Assembly (NCBI GenBank): GCA_029582155.1
Contig: CM055901.1
Coordinates: 55,534,625 to 55,598,624 of the forward strand
Direction: 5' to 3'
Origin: Panopea generosa
Lineage: Eukaryota; Mollusca; Bivalvia; Adapedonta; Hiatellidae
DNA length: 64,000 bases
The position numbers and the translations under genes are program-made. Positions 43,901-54,013 of the stretch are shown piece by piece. The notes under the pieces were generated by a model that ran no database searches, was not told the origin of the DNA, and was given only the letters and a program-made list of their open reading frames with translations. Numbering within the stretch: the stretch's first letter is position 1; each line of letters starts with the position of its first letter.

Positions 43901-46664
43901 CGATATTAAATAGCCATAGTTTGTAAAAATCTGCGTCTACGAAACACACATATATAGTAATTTAAAACCATCTCACTGGAGTGCTTGACACAAACTTTTT
44001 TTCTGCAGGTAGCCACTGGGGACACCTGATTTTAAAAATCTAGTGTCCTTGTCCAAAATTAGGTAGCCCAATGTTTTATACTGTTATACACAATAACAAA
44101 AATGTAAGATTGGGTTAAAATTTTCACATACTTATTTGACAATATTATATAAAAGCATTTCATATGCTTTGTTCTGTAAAGTTTGTATGTCTTTCAGATT
44201 ACGAATATTTTCTTCATCATCATCCTCATCATCTGATGTCAAGAACAGTCACTTGCCTTTGAAAATTAATTCTTTTGTGTCATAACTGATCAACAAGTAC
44301 ATAAATTAAATTTCGCATAGACACTGCACAATATGGAAGCCATTTAATGCAGTATGTGACATTAACTTTTTTATGATAATGGCCACAAGGCGATGAATTT
44401 TTCAATTGTCATGACCTCAGCTAAAGTATCATGGCCCTAGCTATTTATAATGAATTTCAATGCAGATACCAGTAATGTTGATATATTGGAACAACATGAC
44501 ATGGATTTCGAGGTGCAGAGAGTTTTCTTTCAGAGTAGAAAAAGAAAGTTGTTAAAAAAGTCATGAAGAAAAGAGACGAAGCTCTGGAAAGAGATACTGA
44601 AAACAAACTGAAAACATATCTAGCTGAAAGTAACAATAGGAAAATGTCAACTAACAAAGTTGTTATTAAAAAACAAAAAAAATATAAGCATACTGCAGAA
44701 GGAGAAAAAATTATCAAAATGTAAAAAAAAAAACAGCTTTGTGGGAAACCAAAGAACATTGTCAAAATATCCCATTCCCCTCAGCGTTGCCCATCTTGCA
44801 TAAATTTGCTTCTAGATTTAGAAGAAAGTTCAGAAAATGAGACAGTCTGAAATGCCAGCTGAAAGCAAGTGCTGCAAATGCAAAAGGTTTTATGTTGCCC
44901 GGGATGATAACGAAATATTTTCGATTGTCAACTGGGTTCAGTGTCAAAACAATGACTGCTTGCATTGGGTATACTTGAAGTACTGTACTCCTCTGCGTGT
45001 TACAAGAAAGGACACAACCTTTGTGATTGTTGTTTAATGTGGAAATTACCATTACCCTTTTACTGACAATGTATAAACTTTGGTTTATATACAAGATGCC
45101 GTTAAAAACAAGAAAAAAGTGCCATAAATATACTGGTCATACCTAATACCGTGAGTCTAATTTATTTTCAACCATGTAAAGAATTGCGTCAATAATAAAC
45201 AGTTATAAGGTTACAAAAGTATGCTGAGTAATAATCAGTTGCCAATATGAAATGCAAACAAATGCCGATGCTAACAGAACTGGGAGCTTTGTGCATGTAT
45301 TCCCAGATTGTTATTATACGGGCATTCATGGTAATAGGTATATCGCGGTATTAGGTATAATATCTTTCCTATATTTTGTATTGCTGTTTCATTTTTTCAT
45401 ACCCTTTAGTAGCCACCATACCGCAATTTTGACGGTGATTCCCAATAGACGTCAGCAGCCTCATTTTCGTAAATAGCTTGAGAACTGGTTACGTCATTTA
45501 CTTAGTTCCCATGACAACAACCTACACAAGAGGGCATACTTCGAGATTCACGATCCTACAATCGAATGTTAATTGTCATCTACATTCCTTCTTCCCCGAG
45601 TACCATCAGACCCTTGAACAGCCTTCCTGCTGGACTGAATGCAACTCCCAACCTACCATCCTTCAAGATTGGGTTGCGGGATGCCATGAAGTAATCATCC
45701 TAGAACCCAGTTTTTAACCTGTATATAATGTGATTTTAACTTAGTGCACTTGGTGCTCAATGCCACATGTACATACACTCAATTTGAGAATACTCAGTTC
45801 CTGAGGGATGAATTACTCTGAAGAAGAAGAAGTCATGGGAAAATGTGTATTTTTTACCTCCATCTATGTTACTCTATGTCAACAATTATAACGAATGAAA
45901 TGCAATCGAAGGTTTTGCATTTGAATAAGGATGTATTCATGTAATGTTAGCACACCTACAAACTGGTAAGATCTGTGAAAATGATTTTAATTTTTCACGA
46001 TGACGCTTCTGCCTTGCATGCGGAAGGTCCTGGGTTCGATCCCCAGCCGGGTCATACCAAAGACTTTAAAAATGGTACTAGAAGCTTCCTCACTTGACGC
46101 TCAGCATTTAGAGGAGAGATCTAGGTCTGGTCGGCCCGGTGTCAGTATAATGTGACTGGGTGGGGTATCATACCATGTGTCTGCGGCATGATACTCCAGT
46201 GTGACAGCGCTCAGAATACTGTCTCAAGTAGGCACCGTCGCAATATGACTGAAAAATTGTTGAAAGCGATGCTAAGCACCTTACAACTATCAAGATTTGT
46301 CTTCTGGGGAATTAAAACTTGTGTAGCTTATCAAAGATGTATTGTAGTATGTTATGAAATATTTTAACGTGTAACTTGTTAAAAGTATTCAGCTATATGA
46401 AAGAAGTGTATGTTAAGCAGCTCTGACACTGGACGTGCTCGAACAACTTTACCCCACCCATCAGAGAGCGATTTATCTGTTAAAAGAGATAAGAGACTTT
46501 ACATTTCAAATGGAAACTAATTTTCCTTAATTCTCGGTACCTTCGTATACGTCCTTCTCTTTCACATTTTTCATACTGCCTCCAGATGATGATCTGACAG
46601 CATTAAACAGGACAGGCCGGCTGAAAAGCCGTGAGGAAATTCGGTAGAGCGCTGCCATTTTCAT
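37833..46664 (-). CDS. COX5B: COX5B, cytochrome c oxidase subunit 5B (five exons)
   Basis: Five exons read leftward: 46664-46541, 43258-43190, 42001-41913, 40435-40333, 37954-37833. All junctions are GT-AG and phases agree (1, 1, 0, 1). The 168-residue precursor has a basic, Ser-rich mitochondrial presequence (ALYRISSRLFSRP). The middle segment resembles the family's EREIM..A…GLDP region: KVMEALGYTVGEQRYEMLEK then DPFDIAVQRGDGRGTLKDP. LVPSACGERLVGCVCEED follows, then the tail CECGHFFQLV. COX5B is a nuclear-encoded, zinc-binding subunit of respiratory complex IV on the matrix side of the inner membrane. Likely zinc ligands are C127, C129, C149 and C151. The second pair is C-x-C, not the vertebrate C-x2-C. 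A second in-frame ATG at 46658 would shorten the presequence by two residues. Confidence 0.95.
38240..38545. repeat. 33-bp minisatellite
   Basis: About eight to nine imperfect units of AAGTATATGTGATCTAGCAG plus ACAATTCACGTTT. Unit length slips around 33 bp. Confidence 0.85.
38771..39040 (+). mobile_element. tRNA-headed SINE, family B (copy 1)
   Basis: The head has GTAGTGGTGTAGTGGAAGAG (A-box-like) and GAGTTTGATCC (B-box-like). The body shares GGTACTAGAA, GTGTCAGTA.AGTGTGACTGG, GGGTA and a CACCATTG-type end with the copy at 46.0 kb. Closely similar SINE bodies are widespread in molluscs as I remember them. Confidence 0.75.
40333..40435 (-). CDS. COX5B: COX5B exon 4
   Basis: 34 codons plus one base between acceptor TGTTTTAG and donor T|GTAAGT. 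Contains the LKDPILVPSACGERLVGC block and the first zinc cysteines. Confidence 0.94.
40660..40800 (-). mobile_element. SINE family C fragment
   Basis: GAATGGGGTTTTAACAAAGG and CATATCCAGTTTTATTGGTG match, on the minus strand, the 3' half of the family C element at 54.12-54.36 kb. The tRNA-like head is lost. Confidence 0.55.
41690..41895 (+). mobile_element. tRNA-headed SINE, family C
   Basis: The head TGTGGATGAGTGGTCTAAGG resembles a Leu/Ser-type tRNA 5' half. The body carries GTGAGAAAGTTCGCCAGTTA and GAAAAATGGTGGTTCTCC. The 3' part has ACTGGATATGCTACATTTAA and TTAAACCCCATT with an (AAAT)n tail. It ends about 18 bp from COX5B exon 3. Confidence 0.75.
41913..42001 (-). CDS. COX5B: COX5B exon 3
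   Basis: Acceptor TTCTATTTTAG, donor TCG|GTAATG. 29 codons plus two bases encode EPAREKVMEALGYT through RGVS. Confidence 0.92.
42328..42975 (+). mobile_element. AATAAGAG-type repeat with terminal hairpins
   Basis: Starts AATAAGA then hairpin GAGCCT/AGGCTC (42336-42351, 4-nt loop) followed by CAAGAGGGGC. The far end is TTGAGAC/GTCTCA hairpin plus GGTGACCTAAAG. The interior is shared loosely with 12.8-14.5 kb (GTCCCTTGATTTGTCAAAAC). It lies inside COX5B intron 2. Confidence 0.65.
43190..43258 (-). CDS. COX5B: COX5B exon 2
   Basis: Acceptor TTCTTCACACAG, donor AAAAG|GTAATT. Encodes the short IDTQPRTSIQAFEQEIKGD linker between the presequence region and the conserved domain. Confidence 0.88.
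43259..44456. other. COX5B intron 1, right part; no feature
   Basis: AT-rich, with a poorly conserved GTAGCCACTGGGGACACCTG segment near 44010 of unknown origin. Confidence 0.5.
44457..45037 (+). pseudogene. Transposase-like relic with a Cys-rich C-terminus
   Basis: Plus-strand reading gives, with stops and frameshifts, an acidic segment (DTSNVDILEQHDMDFEVQRV), a Lys/Glu-rich coiled segment and then an open stretch. That stretch holds CCKCKRFYVA, NWVQCQNNDCLHWVYLKYC and RVTRKDTTFV. The C-x2-C … W-V-x-C … C-L-H-W order resembles the PHD-like finger that ends many animal DDE transposases; the last cysteine pair is missing. It sits in COX5B intron 1 in antisense orientation. Treated as a decayed mobile-element ORF; no transposase core is visible. 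Confidence 0.45.
45139..45358. mobile_element. MITE with ATACCTAATACCG inverted ends (copy 2)
   Basis: Second copy of the element at 1707-1926. Right end CGCGGTATTAGGTAT is a better inverted match to the left end ATACCTAATACCG than in copy 1. Confidence 0.75.
45535..45840 (+). pseudogene. LINE 3' end (ORF2 tail and 3' UTR)
   Basis: With one frameshift the plus strand reads HLHSFFP then STIRPLNSLPAGLNATPNLP and SFKIGLRDAMK, the C-terminal 'FFP.TI..WN.LP' block of CR1/L2-type ORF2. A 3' UTR follows and ends in a (GAA)n-like tail at 45823-45836, the usual 3' microsatellite of such LINEs. Confidence 0.7.
46003..46295 (+). mobile_element. SINE family B (copy 2)
   Basis: Good B box GGGTTCGATCCCC, then GGTACTAGAAGCTTCC, GTCGGCCCGGTGTCAGTATA, ATGTGACTGGGTGGGGTATC and AGGCACCGTCGCAATATGAC. 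The A-box half of the head is eroded. It ends about 245 bp from COX5B exon 1. Confidence 0.8.
46541..46664 (-). CDS. COX5B: COX5B exon 1
   Basis: 41 codons plus one base from ATG at 46664 to donor GAAG|GTACCG. Encodes the mitochondrial targeting presequence and the KNVKEKDVYEG segment. The alternative donor GAC|GTATAC eight bases upstream would break the phase with exon 2. Confidence 0.9.
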
Positions 46665-47400
46665 GAAGGTCGTTTTCCTACTCTCGCGTGAAACGGGAAC
46701 TGTTTGTAGTCACGTAAACCGAACTTCGGTCCTAAGACATTTCGCCCCAAATTATTTCATTATACTTTTTTTAAAAACCTTATTGAAACGGATACATTTC
46801 ATGTTGCATCAGTTTTGTCACTCTTCTCGCTTAAATGTTAATTAGGTTTCGCTTAAAATATATTTTTAGTGAAATCAAGGACATATATACTATAGAAGGC
46901 CTTTTCTATATAATTCCTTGGTGAAATACATCTGGAAATGTTTATTCAGTATCTACAGAAACTATTTAGAACATTTCTATATTTAACAGTAGAATTATAT
47001 TATTAGGTTAAACAATTTCAAAATGTTATTGACCCATTTCTAAAAGCAAGATTATATCAGGCCTTGGACGGGAGTCATTTAAACATCACAGACATAGTTA
47101 GTTATCACATTTGAGAAGAAAATCTGATCAGTTTAAAGTTATATGGCCTTGATACACCAGCTTATGAAACATAATTAGACTTTTGTACTATACACAAGTG
47201 ACCACATCACATTCACAAATCCATTTCGTATAATTGTTCACTTGTACCAATATCAAGTTTGTATACAGAGGACTGTTGATGACAATGATTACTGACGGAA
47301 GTTGTCCCAGTTTATTCAGAAACTGTGTATATGTCTGGTTCGTTATAATTATACACTTCACTACGTCTGTATCAACATAATTATAATTATCATTATTTTA
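46665..47400. other. Upstream region of COX5B; no element recognised
   Basis: Probable promoter side of COX5B, but I see no convincing TATA box or initiator. No other gene evident. Confidence 0.4.
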
Positions 47401-47402
47401 AA

Positions 47403-47685
47403 GCAGGGCCTGGTTAGCTCAGTCTGTAGCACGCCTGAATATTGATCCAGGGGGTTGTGAGTCGAATCCATACCTGGTCACCATCTTCATGATGATTGAA
47501 GTACAACTTTACATATCACTGTCATTCGTCTCTCCCCTCTTATTCAAGTGGGAAAGTTATCATAACTTGCTGATATTGGAGAGCTGGTTAAACTTCCAGG
47601 ATTCCAGGAAAGAGTGGTTGGATTAAATGATTGTCGGTTAGCCTTTGATGGCATTAAAATTATACTAAACAATGCTGGTGTTGGT
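47403..47685 (+). mobile_element. SINE family A (copy 5, plus strand)
   Basis: GCCTGGTTAGCTCAGTCTGT head, B-box-like GTGAGTCGAATCCATACC, body GTCATTCGTCTCTCCCC and GTGGGAAAGTTATCA, then TGGTTAAACTTCCAGGATTC and tail TTAGCCTTTGATGGCATTAA. It is the most complete copy in the window. Confidence 0.8.
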
Positions 47686-49463
47686 GTTGGTAGGAGCACC
47701 TACATCCTTCACGTTAGTGACGGTGAAGTTGGCATCAACAACTGCAGTCCTCTCTTGGGCCACAACTGACAAATGATCCCTGGGGTGACAAGTATCAGGT
47801 CTTGGTTACTTTGCTGTCCGCACATCAGTCAACAGTGACTTCTATGGAGCATCAGCTTGGCTTATGCCAATGGCATCTATACGTACATCTTGTCTTATAT
47901 AAAGGGTTAATAAAGTTTCTTTGGTATAAAATGAAAATACCGGAAAGCAAAATAATTTTAGTCAATATTTATTGTTTTCTTTTATACCTTAACATGAATT
48001 GAAAATTAAAAATAAACATGTCAACATTATTTAAACATGCCTTTCATACAAGGTAATCACCAATGTAAACATTGCATTCAGGAATATATCAATAATTCAT
48101 CTTTTAAAGCCAATCATGGAGACCGATATTTTGCCAAGGCAGAGAAGCAAGCAATGGCAATAATGGAAGTAAATTAAAGAAATGATAGAAATGAATATGC
48201 TTTCTAAAATTAAAAATATTTTTTATGCCTATTACTTTAATGCATGACATTCAGTTAACAGTGAGTGGGGTGGGGTTAAATAGCAAAAGATCAAAGTACT
48301 GATGACTAATACATATCTAGCAACCCCAGAAGACTGTTAAAAATAACTAAGGCAGGACCAAGTACATCAGCTATTCCCAGCTATTACAAAGTATTTAATT
48401 TTATGGGTGCATAAGGTTTTTACACAACTGAAAACAAAGGCTCTAATTTCGACACTACTAAAAAGATTATTCTTGGTTCATTCCACATAACATGAATATA
48501 AAGAATAAACAGAAGATTGTTTAATCTGATCAGAAATAACCTTTCCAATATACTGACTTTATCTGTTATAAAACATCAATTTTCCGACTGTTATAAAAAT
48601 GTTAATAAGTATGTTTTGATTGGAAGCAAAATAACATAGACCATGGCAGGTTACAAGAAGGCTGATCAGTGACCATGGTGTTACAGTTATGAGGGGATTA
48701 TCCAGAAGTATGTGTACAAATCTAATAAAACACATGTATGTCAGTACATCGCTATTTATCTTATGCTTATTGCATTTCTAACTTACTAGTAGTAATAATG
48801 TTATGGTACCCATAGCAACATTCATATATGGGTAGTGCCGCATTCAAAAATATCATCTGTAATATGTGAAAATTTTTCAGGAAATCATATAATATTGACA
48901 TTAACATGGTCAATGTCCATAATGTCATTTCAGTAATAACAATGCAAGCAAATGTTAGGAATTCCAACAAAATTACATTGAAAGGGTATTTATATGCTTA
49001 CACAAATAAAAAAAGGGCATCTAAAGAAATAATACAGTTTCACTCAATATAAGCAAAACATTGGTCCAGGCATGGAATTTGTTTACCTTATAAATCTTTG
49101 ACAGAATCATCAGTTAGACGTTATCCGGCCAACAAGTGGAACAAATGTAATAGTGAGGGACAAGAAACATAATCAATGATGACCAGTGTGTTCATCCTGT
49201 GTCAAAAATGCACTAAAGTAACATCAAATTTGGTGAAATAATTCCTTGACAAAGGTCATCGTACCGCAGTTCATGAAATGTACTGCAAACTTCATATTGG
49301 TTATTGAGTGCACAGGATAATTATGTAAGAATTACATATTAAAAGTTTTACACACTTTCGCGATGACGTAACAAAAATCTGACCTGAGGTAAATGGCGTA
49401 AATGATATGTTTCAAATATATGTACCAGTATCTGTTTTATTTGACTTTAAATTTTCTTCAGAT
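47686..49463. other. No gene seen
   Basis: 47690-47890 is more GC-rich and has longer open stretches, but no frame gives a recognisable protein. 48050-48175 has an open stretch with CKHCIQEYINNSSFKANHGD, faintly like a decayed C2H2 finger, without splice signals. Neither is called a gene. Confidence 0.4.
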
Positions 49464-49667
49464 TTAACCCTTTACTCCATAGATACCAATCACAGAAGGC
49501 CTTTGAAAACAGTGCAGGAAGAGTTCAGATTGCTCATAACGAGCAATCTGAACACTTCCTGCACTGTTTTCCACTCTGTCAGTTTATATAAACATGATTC
49601 ACCCAATAATTCAAAAGCCTTCTATATTAGAGGTGTCCAAAGGCGTCTATATGAAGTAAATGGTTAA
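49464..49667. mobile_element. TTAA-flanked MITE with central hairpin
   Basis: Flanked by TTAA on both sides (49464-49467 and 49664-49667). Ends CCCTTTACTCCATAGATACC and, inverted, CCATTTACTTCATATAGACG. The centre (about 49510-49567) is a near-perfect inverted repeat built on GCAGGAAGAGTTCAGATTGC around a 5-nt loop ATAAC. The TTAA target fits piggyBac-type or Kolobok-type MITEs. Confidence 0.8.
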
Positions 49668-50896
49668 CATACATTTTGCAATTGGATTAAACACACAAAA
49701 GACTTCAACTAAATTTAACATGTAATTTTCATTTTATGCATGTTTCCACAAACTTCTAGATAACCCCTCAAACAAATATATCTGAGTTATAGATGTCATT
49801 TGCCAATGTTTTAAAAATCTGGTGTTACACAATAAGATATCGTTTAATACTAAAAATTTGATATTAAAACAAATGGTGTTTTACCAACTTTTAATTGTTT
49901 ACGTTAGCGTACCCAGCAAAAGATGAAAAGATCAGAAAATAACAGTCATGGCCCAACTTTAACAATGGACAGATGTCTACAATTATTATGCATGAAGCAC
50001 TAACTTTTAACCACCAGGCTACTGGGGCATATTTTTTATAAACTATATCTAGTTGATTTAGGACATTACCTTCAATTTAAACATTTATAGTTTACTTTGA
50101 TTGTGTGTTAACATAAACAAGCAATATGTTATTTTCTTACGCTCCAAGTCATTTATTATCCATATATTCATTGTCGTGCACTTCAGTACAAATTATGATA
50201 ACCAATTTTAGGACATGTATTTCACAGCTGTGAGTCGCATAACACAAAGCTTTGTTACATGCATGCACATTATACATTAACAATCATTTAGAGGGGAAAA
50301 AACTGTTGCTCAAAACAGGGTGTTGGTATATGGAGGGAATGGTTAGGCCAGTTTAGACTGTGGTCTCTGTTTAAGTAGATGACGTGATATTAAGACCTGT
50401 GTTTCTTTTATGATACTCATCAGAAGTATTTGATACATTAAGTGGAAAAAAAATGTAACTTCGGTGAATATCATTTGTAAAGTTACTGAGGTTGGAAGAC
50501 AAAGTGATCAAACATGCATTAAAAAACTTGTACAATCATCAAATACAAGGTATCATTATTACAGAGTCGATTACAAGAATACATTTAGAAGGTTGAAACT
50601 TAACTGTCATAACTTCTTTTACATTTTATAAGAAGATACGCCATCTTTACCTTGAACCCTCGATATTAAAATACTAGTACTAATGCATAAAAAAATTTTA
50701 TCAATTGATGTTAGGCACTAAATTTGTTCACCAGTGTAAGAAATATGATGAAATCATCTGTGAAGTATATTTCTTTTTTATATGAAACATGGCTATGATT
50801 TTTAACATTGAGAAAATGACATATTTGATTATGAATACATAGATCTGTAAAAGCTGCTGTTTGTGTTGATTATCATGTCCATGAGTATGTTATGCT
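49668..50896. other. No gene seen
   Basis: AT-rich intergenic sequence without recognised signals. Confidence 0.4.
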
Positions 50897-51364
50897 GTAA
50901 TACACACAGGGACTTTGAAAATGCACCACTTACATACAGTTAATTTTAGTGCAAAAAATGTCATCTGATATCAAAGAAAGTTTATATACGTCAAGTTGGT
51001 CAGCTCCGTCTTCTACTGTCAACATTTCATGACTGGGACTTGAATTTTTGTTGCATTTTTTCTCCATTTTTCTAAGTTACTCCCAAAAGTGAGAATTCAC
51101 AGGTAATTGCATTGCATTACATGTATCCAGCGAATGGTTCATACACTCATTATTGACACCTGGGAATTTTCACTTTTGGGGGTAGCTTCGAAAAATGAAA
51201 AAAAATCCAGCAAAAATTCAAGTCTCAGTCATGAAATTTTGACAGTAGAATTCAAAGATGGCACTCTTAACCTATATAAACTTTCTTTGACATCGAAATA
51301 TATTTTCTGCTCTAAAATTATCTATATATTAGTGGTGCATTTTCAAAGTCCCCGAGTGTATTAC
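50897..51364. mobile_element. 468-bp foldback element
   Basis: Two arms of about 208 bp (50897-51104 and 51157-51364) are inverted copies with roughly four in five bases matching, separated by 52 bp. The outer ends read GTAATACACACAGGGACTTT and, inverted, GTAATACACTCGGGGACTTT. The open frame that starts at 51107 is a by-product of the right arm. Confidence 0.85.
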
Positions 51365-51660
51365 AAACAACGGTTTGACAAACTCCATTTACAGCTCAAC
51401 ATAATGAATCACTCATGGCATTACCTATAAAAAAGCCCATTCTCTTCACTTACACTTACATATTAAAGTAAACTTCTTCGTTTCCATCAAAGTCAGCATT
51501 TAAATATTGTAAATAAGTTCTACATTAAAGTGATATTTATTTCTAAACATTATGATTATCCCCATTATTGCATCATATTCTTCAATTTGTAATTCAATAA
51601 ACTAGCACAGTCATCAGTTTTCATATTTTCTGCAGTCTGCACTTATTCCATTCCATTCAA
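51365..51660. other. No feature seen
   Basis: AT-rich, no signal. Confidence 0.4.
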
Positions 51661-51662
51661 TT

Positions 51663-51940
51663 AACAAGAGTTGTCAGGAGACAACAAAGCTCGCACCTGG
51701 GTGTCTAAGTCCAAGAAGGGCCATAACCGTGCCAAAATGCAATCCAGAGTTATGGTTCTTGTCTCTGTGTGTTCTATAGATGATGGTGAACACACATGGG
51801 AAGTTTCATTCACATCCAATGATTGGTTGCATAGATATCTTAAACTTAAATGCAAAAGTTTAACCTGGGTGTCTACAGACGACGCCGACGCTGGGGTCAT
51901 GGCAATAGCTCTCCTTGGACTTTGTCCCGGCGAGCTAAAA
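51663..51940 (+). mobile_element. Family H repeat (copy 3, complete)
   Basis: Starts AACAAGA then hairpin GTTGTC/GACAAC (51670-51685, 4-nt loop). Subterminal inverted repeats are AGCTCGC (51689) and GGCGAGCT (about 51931-51938). It is the most regular copy. Both strands carry long open frames (95 and 94 codons), but their sequences are not conserved as protein in the other copies. Confidence 0.8.
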
Positions 51941-52625
51941 AGCAAAGGTGTGTATTAATAGTTAAATCACTATTTAAATACTAGAAACCAATGTCATTCA
52001 AAATTCATATAAATTTAATAAAGATAATGAAATTTAAAATAAATATGAAATATTAAAGCATAATAAGCTAATCACACACATTTCAACTGTTTATATCTAT
52101 TATGGATTGTTACATGCTATTTATTTTCTATATCATAGTAATACAAACACATGTATTTCTTATATAATCCTTTGTAAAAAAAAAAATGACATCAAGTCCA
52201 TTTGCGTCAGTGAGCCAGTAGCTAAAATCTAGATACTTTGAAGAATTGTTCCAAGCTCGCTCTCCATATACAACAAGCTAACATACTAAATAAAATAAAA
52301 ACACGATCAATACCTGCAGAGCAGAACTGCAAAGCTTTTGCTTATCATTAATTGACTGCAAGTAGCTGTCTTCTCTTATGCAATCTAGGAGTCACATTAA
52401 TTCTATTTTTGCCTTAATTTCACAGGACATAGCAATATACCGCCATTTCCACATAAAAACAAACAATAAACCATAATAACAAAATAAGAGGAAATATATC
52501 ACAGGTCATTTCCAGAGCAATGTTTGGGATATCGTGTTGGGCTGCAACAAAAATTAGATCTGTCTGATTACTTTCATTATTTACACAAGCAATTAGAACA
52601 ATAGTTACTTAATAACTGAAAATAA
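51941..52625. other. No gene seen
   Basis: Intergenic AT-rich DNA downstream of RB1CC1. Confidence 0.4.
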
Positions 52626-53260
52626 TACAAACATGTATATACACATACCTTTTTATACAGATTAATTTGGGCATACAGTATGACATACATATATATGAAC
52701 TGCTGGTGTACATACTGTGTTTCTATTACTGCACCTTCACATGTCATATGTTGCTTCAAGTATATGTACACTGCATATGCACAAACCATGAGTTATGTGT
52801 ACATATACACATACCGTGTGTTAATACAAGTATGCCTACACAGCATAAATTATGCACATACTGTGTTAATGACATGAATATTACATACTTGTATAATCAT
52901 ATGAACAACAAATACTGCTTTTACATACACATGTGCGTATACAGTATAAAATGTACATACCAAATATAATTTCATGTATTTATAGACAGAAAATTTACCT
53001 AATAAATGAACATGCATTATTAAGATAGAATGTTTCATACAATATTTATACACACATATTATAGTATTCAGAATGCCATCATGTTGTGGCATGTATACAC
53101 AGCATACACTTACACAACAGTATGTTAAAGCATATATACACAATGTATCTGCAAATCGAGCTTTAATTCAAATGAAAAGTATATGTATACACAATGTATA
53201 GTCACACATTATATGTACATACTCTTTATCATGTATTCACAGAGCATACATGTATGTTTG
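52626..53260. repeat. Alternating TACACA/TGTGTA low-complexity region
   Basis: Rich in TATACACA, ACATACTGTG and CATACATGTATG words spaced about 50-60 bp. It is probably a very decayed minisatellite with alternating purine-pyrimidine character. Peptides read through it are compositionally biased and are not genes. Confidence 0.55.
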
Positions 53261-53881
53261 AAAATGAAATTAAAGAAATTCTTAAAATGTATAAAATACA
53301 GCAATGATCTTAAACTTGATACAATATTGACAGTGTTCCGTGAATAATAATAGCAAAGACATTCTTAATTGCATACATGGTAAATAAATATCTGTGAAAT
53401 TCAAATAGAATGATACGCATTTTTGTGTAATCTTTATAGCCTTGTTTACAATCACAACGACAAAATATGATGACATTATAATTATTGTACAAATGATGTT
53501 CTTTGTGTTTGGTATATATTACCATATAAATCACTAAACAAAACATTGGTTTAACTATTAGTTATTTCAGAAATGGGAACATGAAAGAATATAATGGCAA
53601 ATAAATTATCAATTTTCTTCAACATCAAGTACCCTTTAAAATAAAAATCCATATACCGGTAACCGAAATGTTTACAAAATATTTCCCATTCATTCCATCT
53701 ATGTTGTTGATACTTAAGACTTGTCATATTGACATAATTTACATAACATAAAAAACACAGGTTTCCAGTAATTAGGTTTACTCACTCACCCCTATCCCCA
53801 CACTTACACAGCAACCAACAATAAACTAATTTGGAAAGTAACAAAACACAAACATTCTATCACACTATTGTAACATTGATA
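53261..53881 (-). other. RB1CC1: Probable RB1CC1 3' UTR and downstream
   Basis: No gene recognised. It follows the RB1CC1 stop codon; I could not place a confident poly(A) signal. Confidence 0.45.
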
Positions 53882-54013
53882 TCATGATGAAGTCGATGCT
53901 GAGGCTGTGTCCGACTTTTTCACTGGAGACTGCTGCGGCATTTCTCTACTCCACTTTCTCGCCTTCACACGGTAAAACTTGGTTCCAACTGGTACCTTGA
54001 ATCTGTTGTTTGG
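53882..54013 (-). CDS. RB1CC1: RB1CC1 last coding exon
   Basis: Acceptor TTTCTTACAG. 43 codons plus TGA, from PNNRFKVPVGTKFYRVKA to the tail SREMPQQSPVKK and STSS. Confidence 0.95.
   Translation of the reverse strand, partial: PNNRFKVPVGTKFYRVKARKWSREMPQQSPVKKSDTASASTSS

Noticed and set aside
47690-48180. Possible host exons, including a CKHCIQEYINN zinc-finger-like stretch
   Set aside because: No frame gives a coherent protein, the histidine pair is missing, and no paired splice sites were found.
50897-51430. 107-codon plus-strand open frame starting at 51107
   Set aside because: Most of it is the right arm of a foldback element; the composition and the inverted partner argue against coding.
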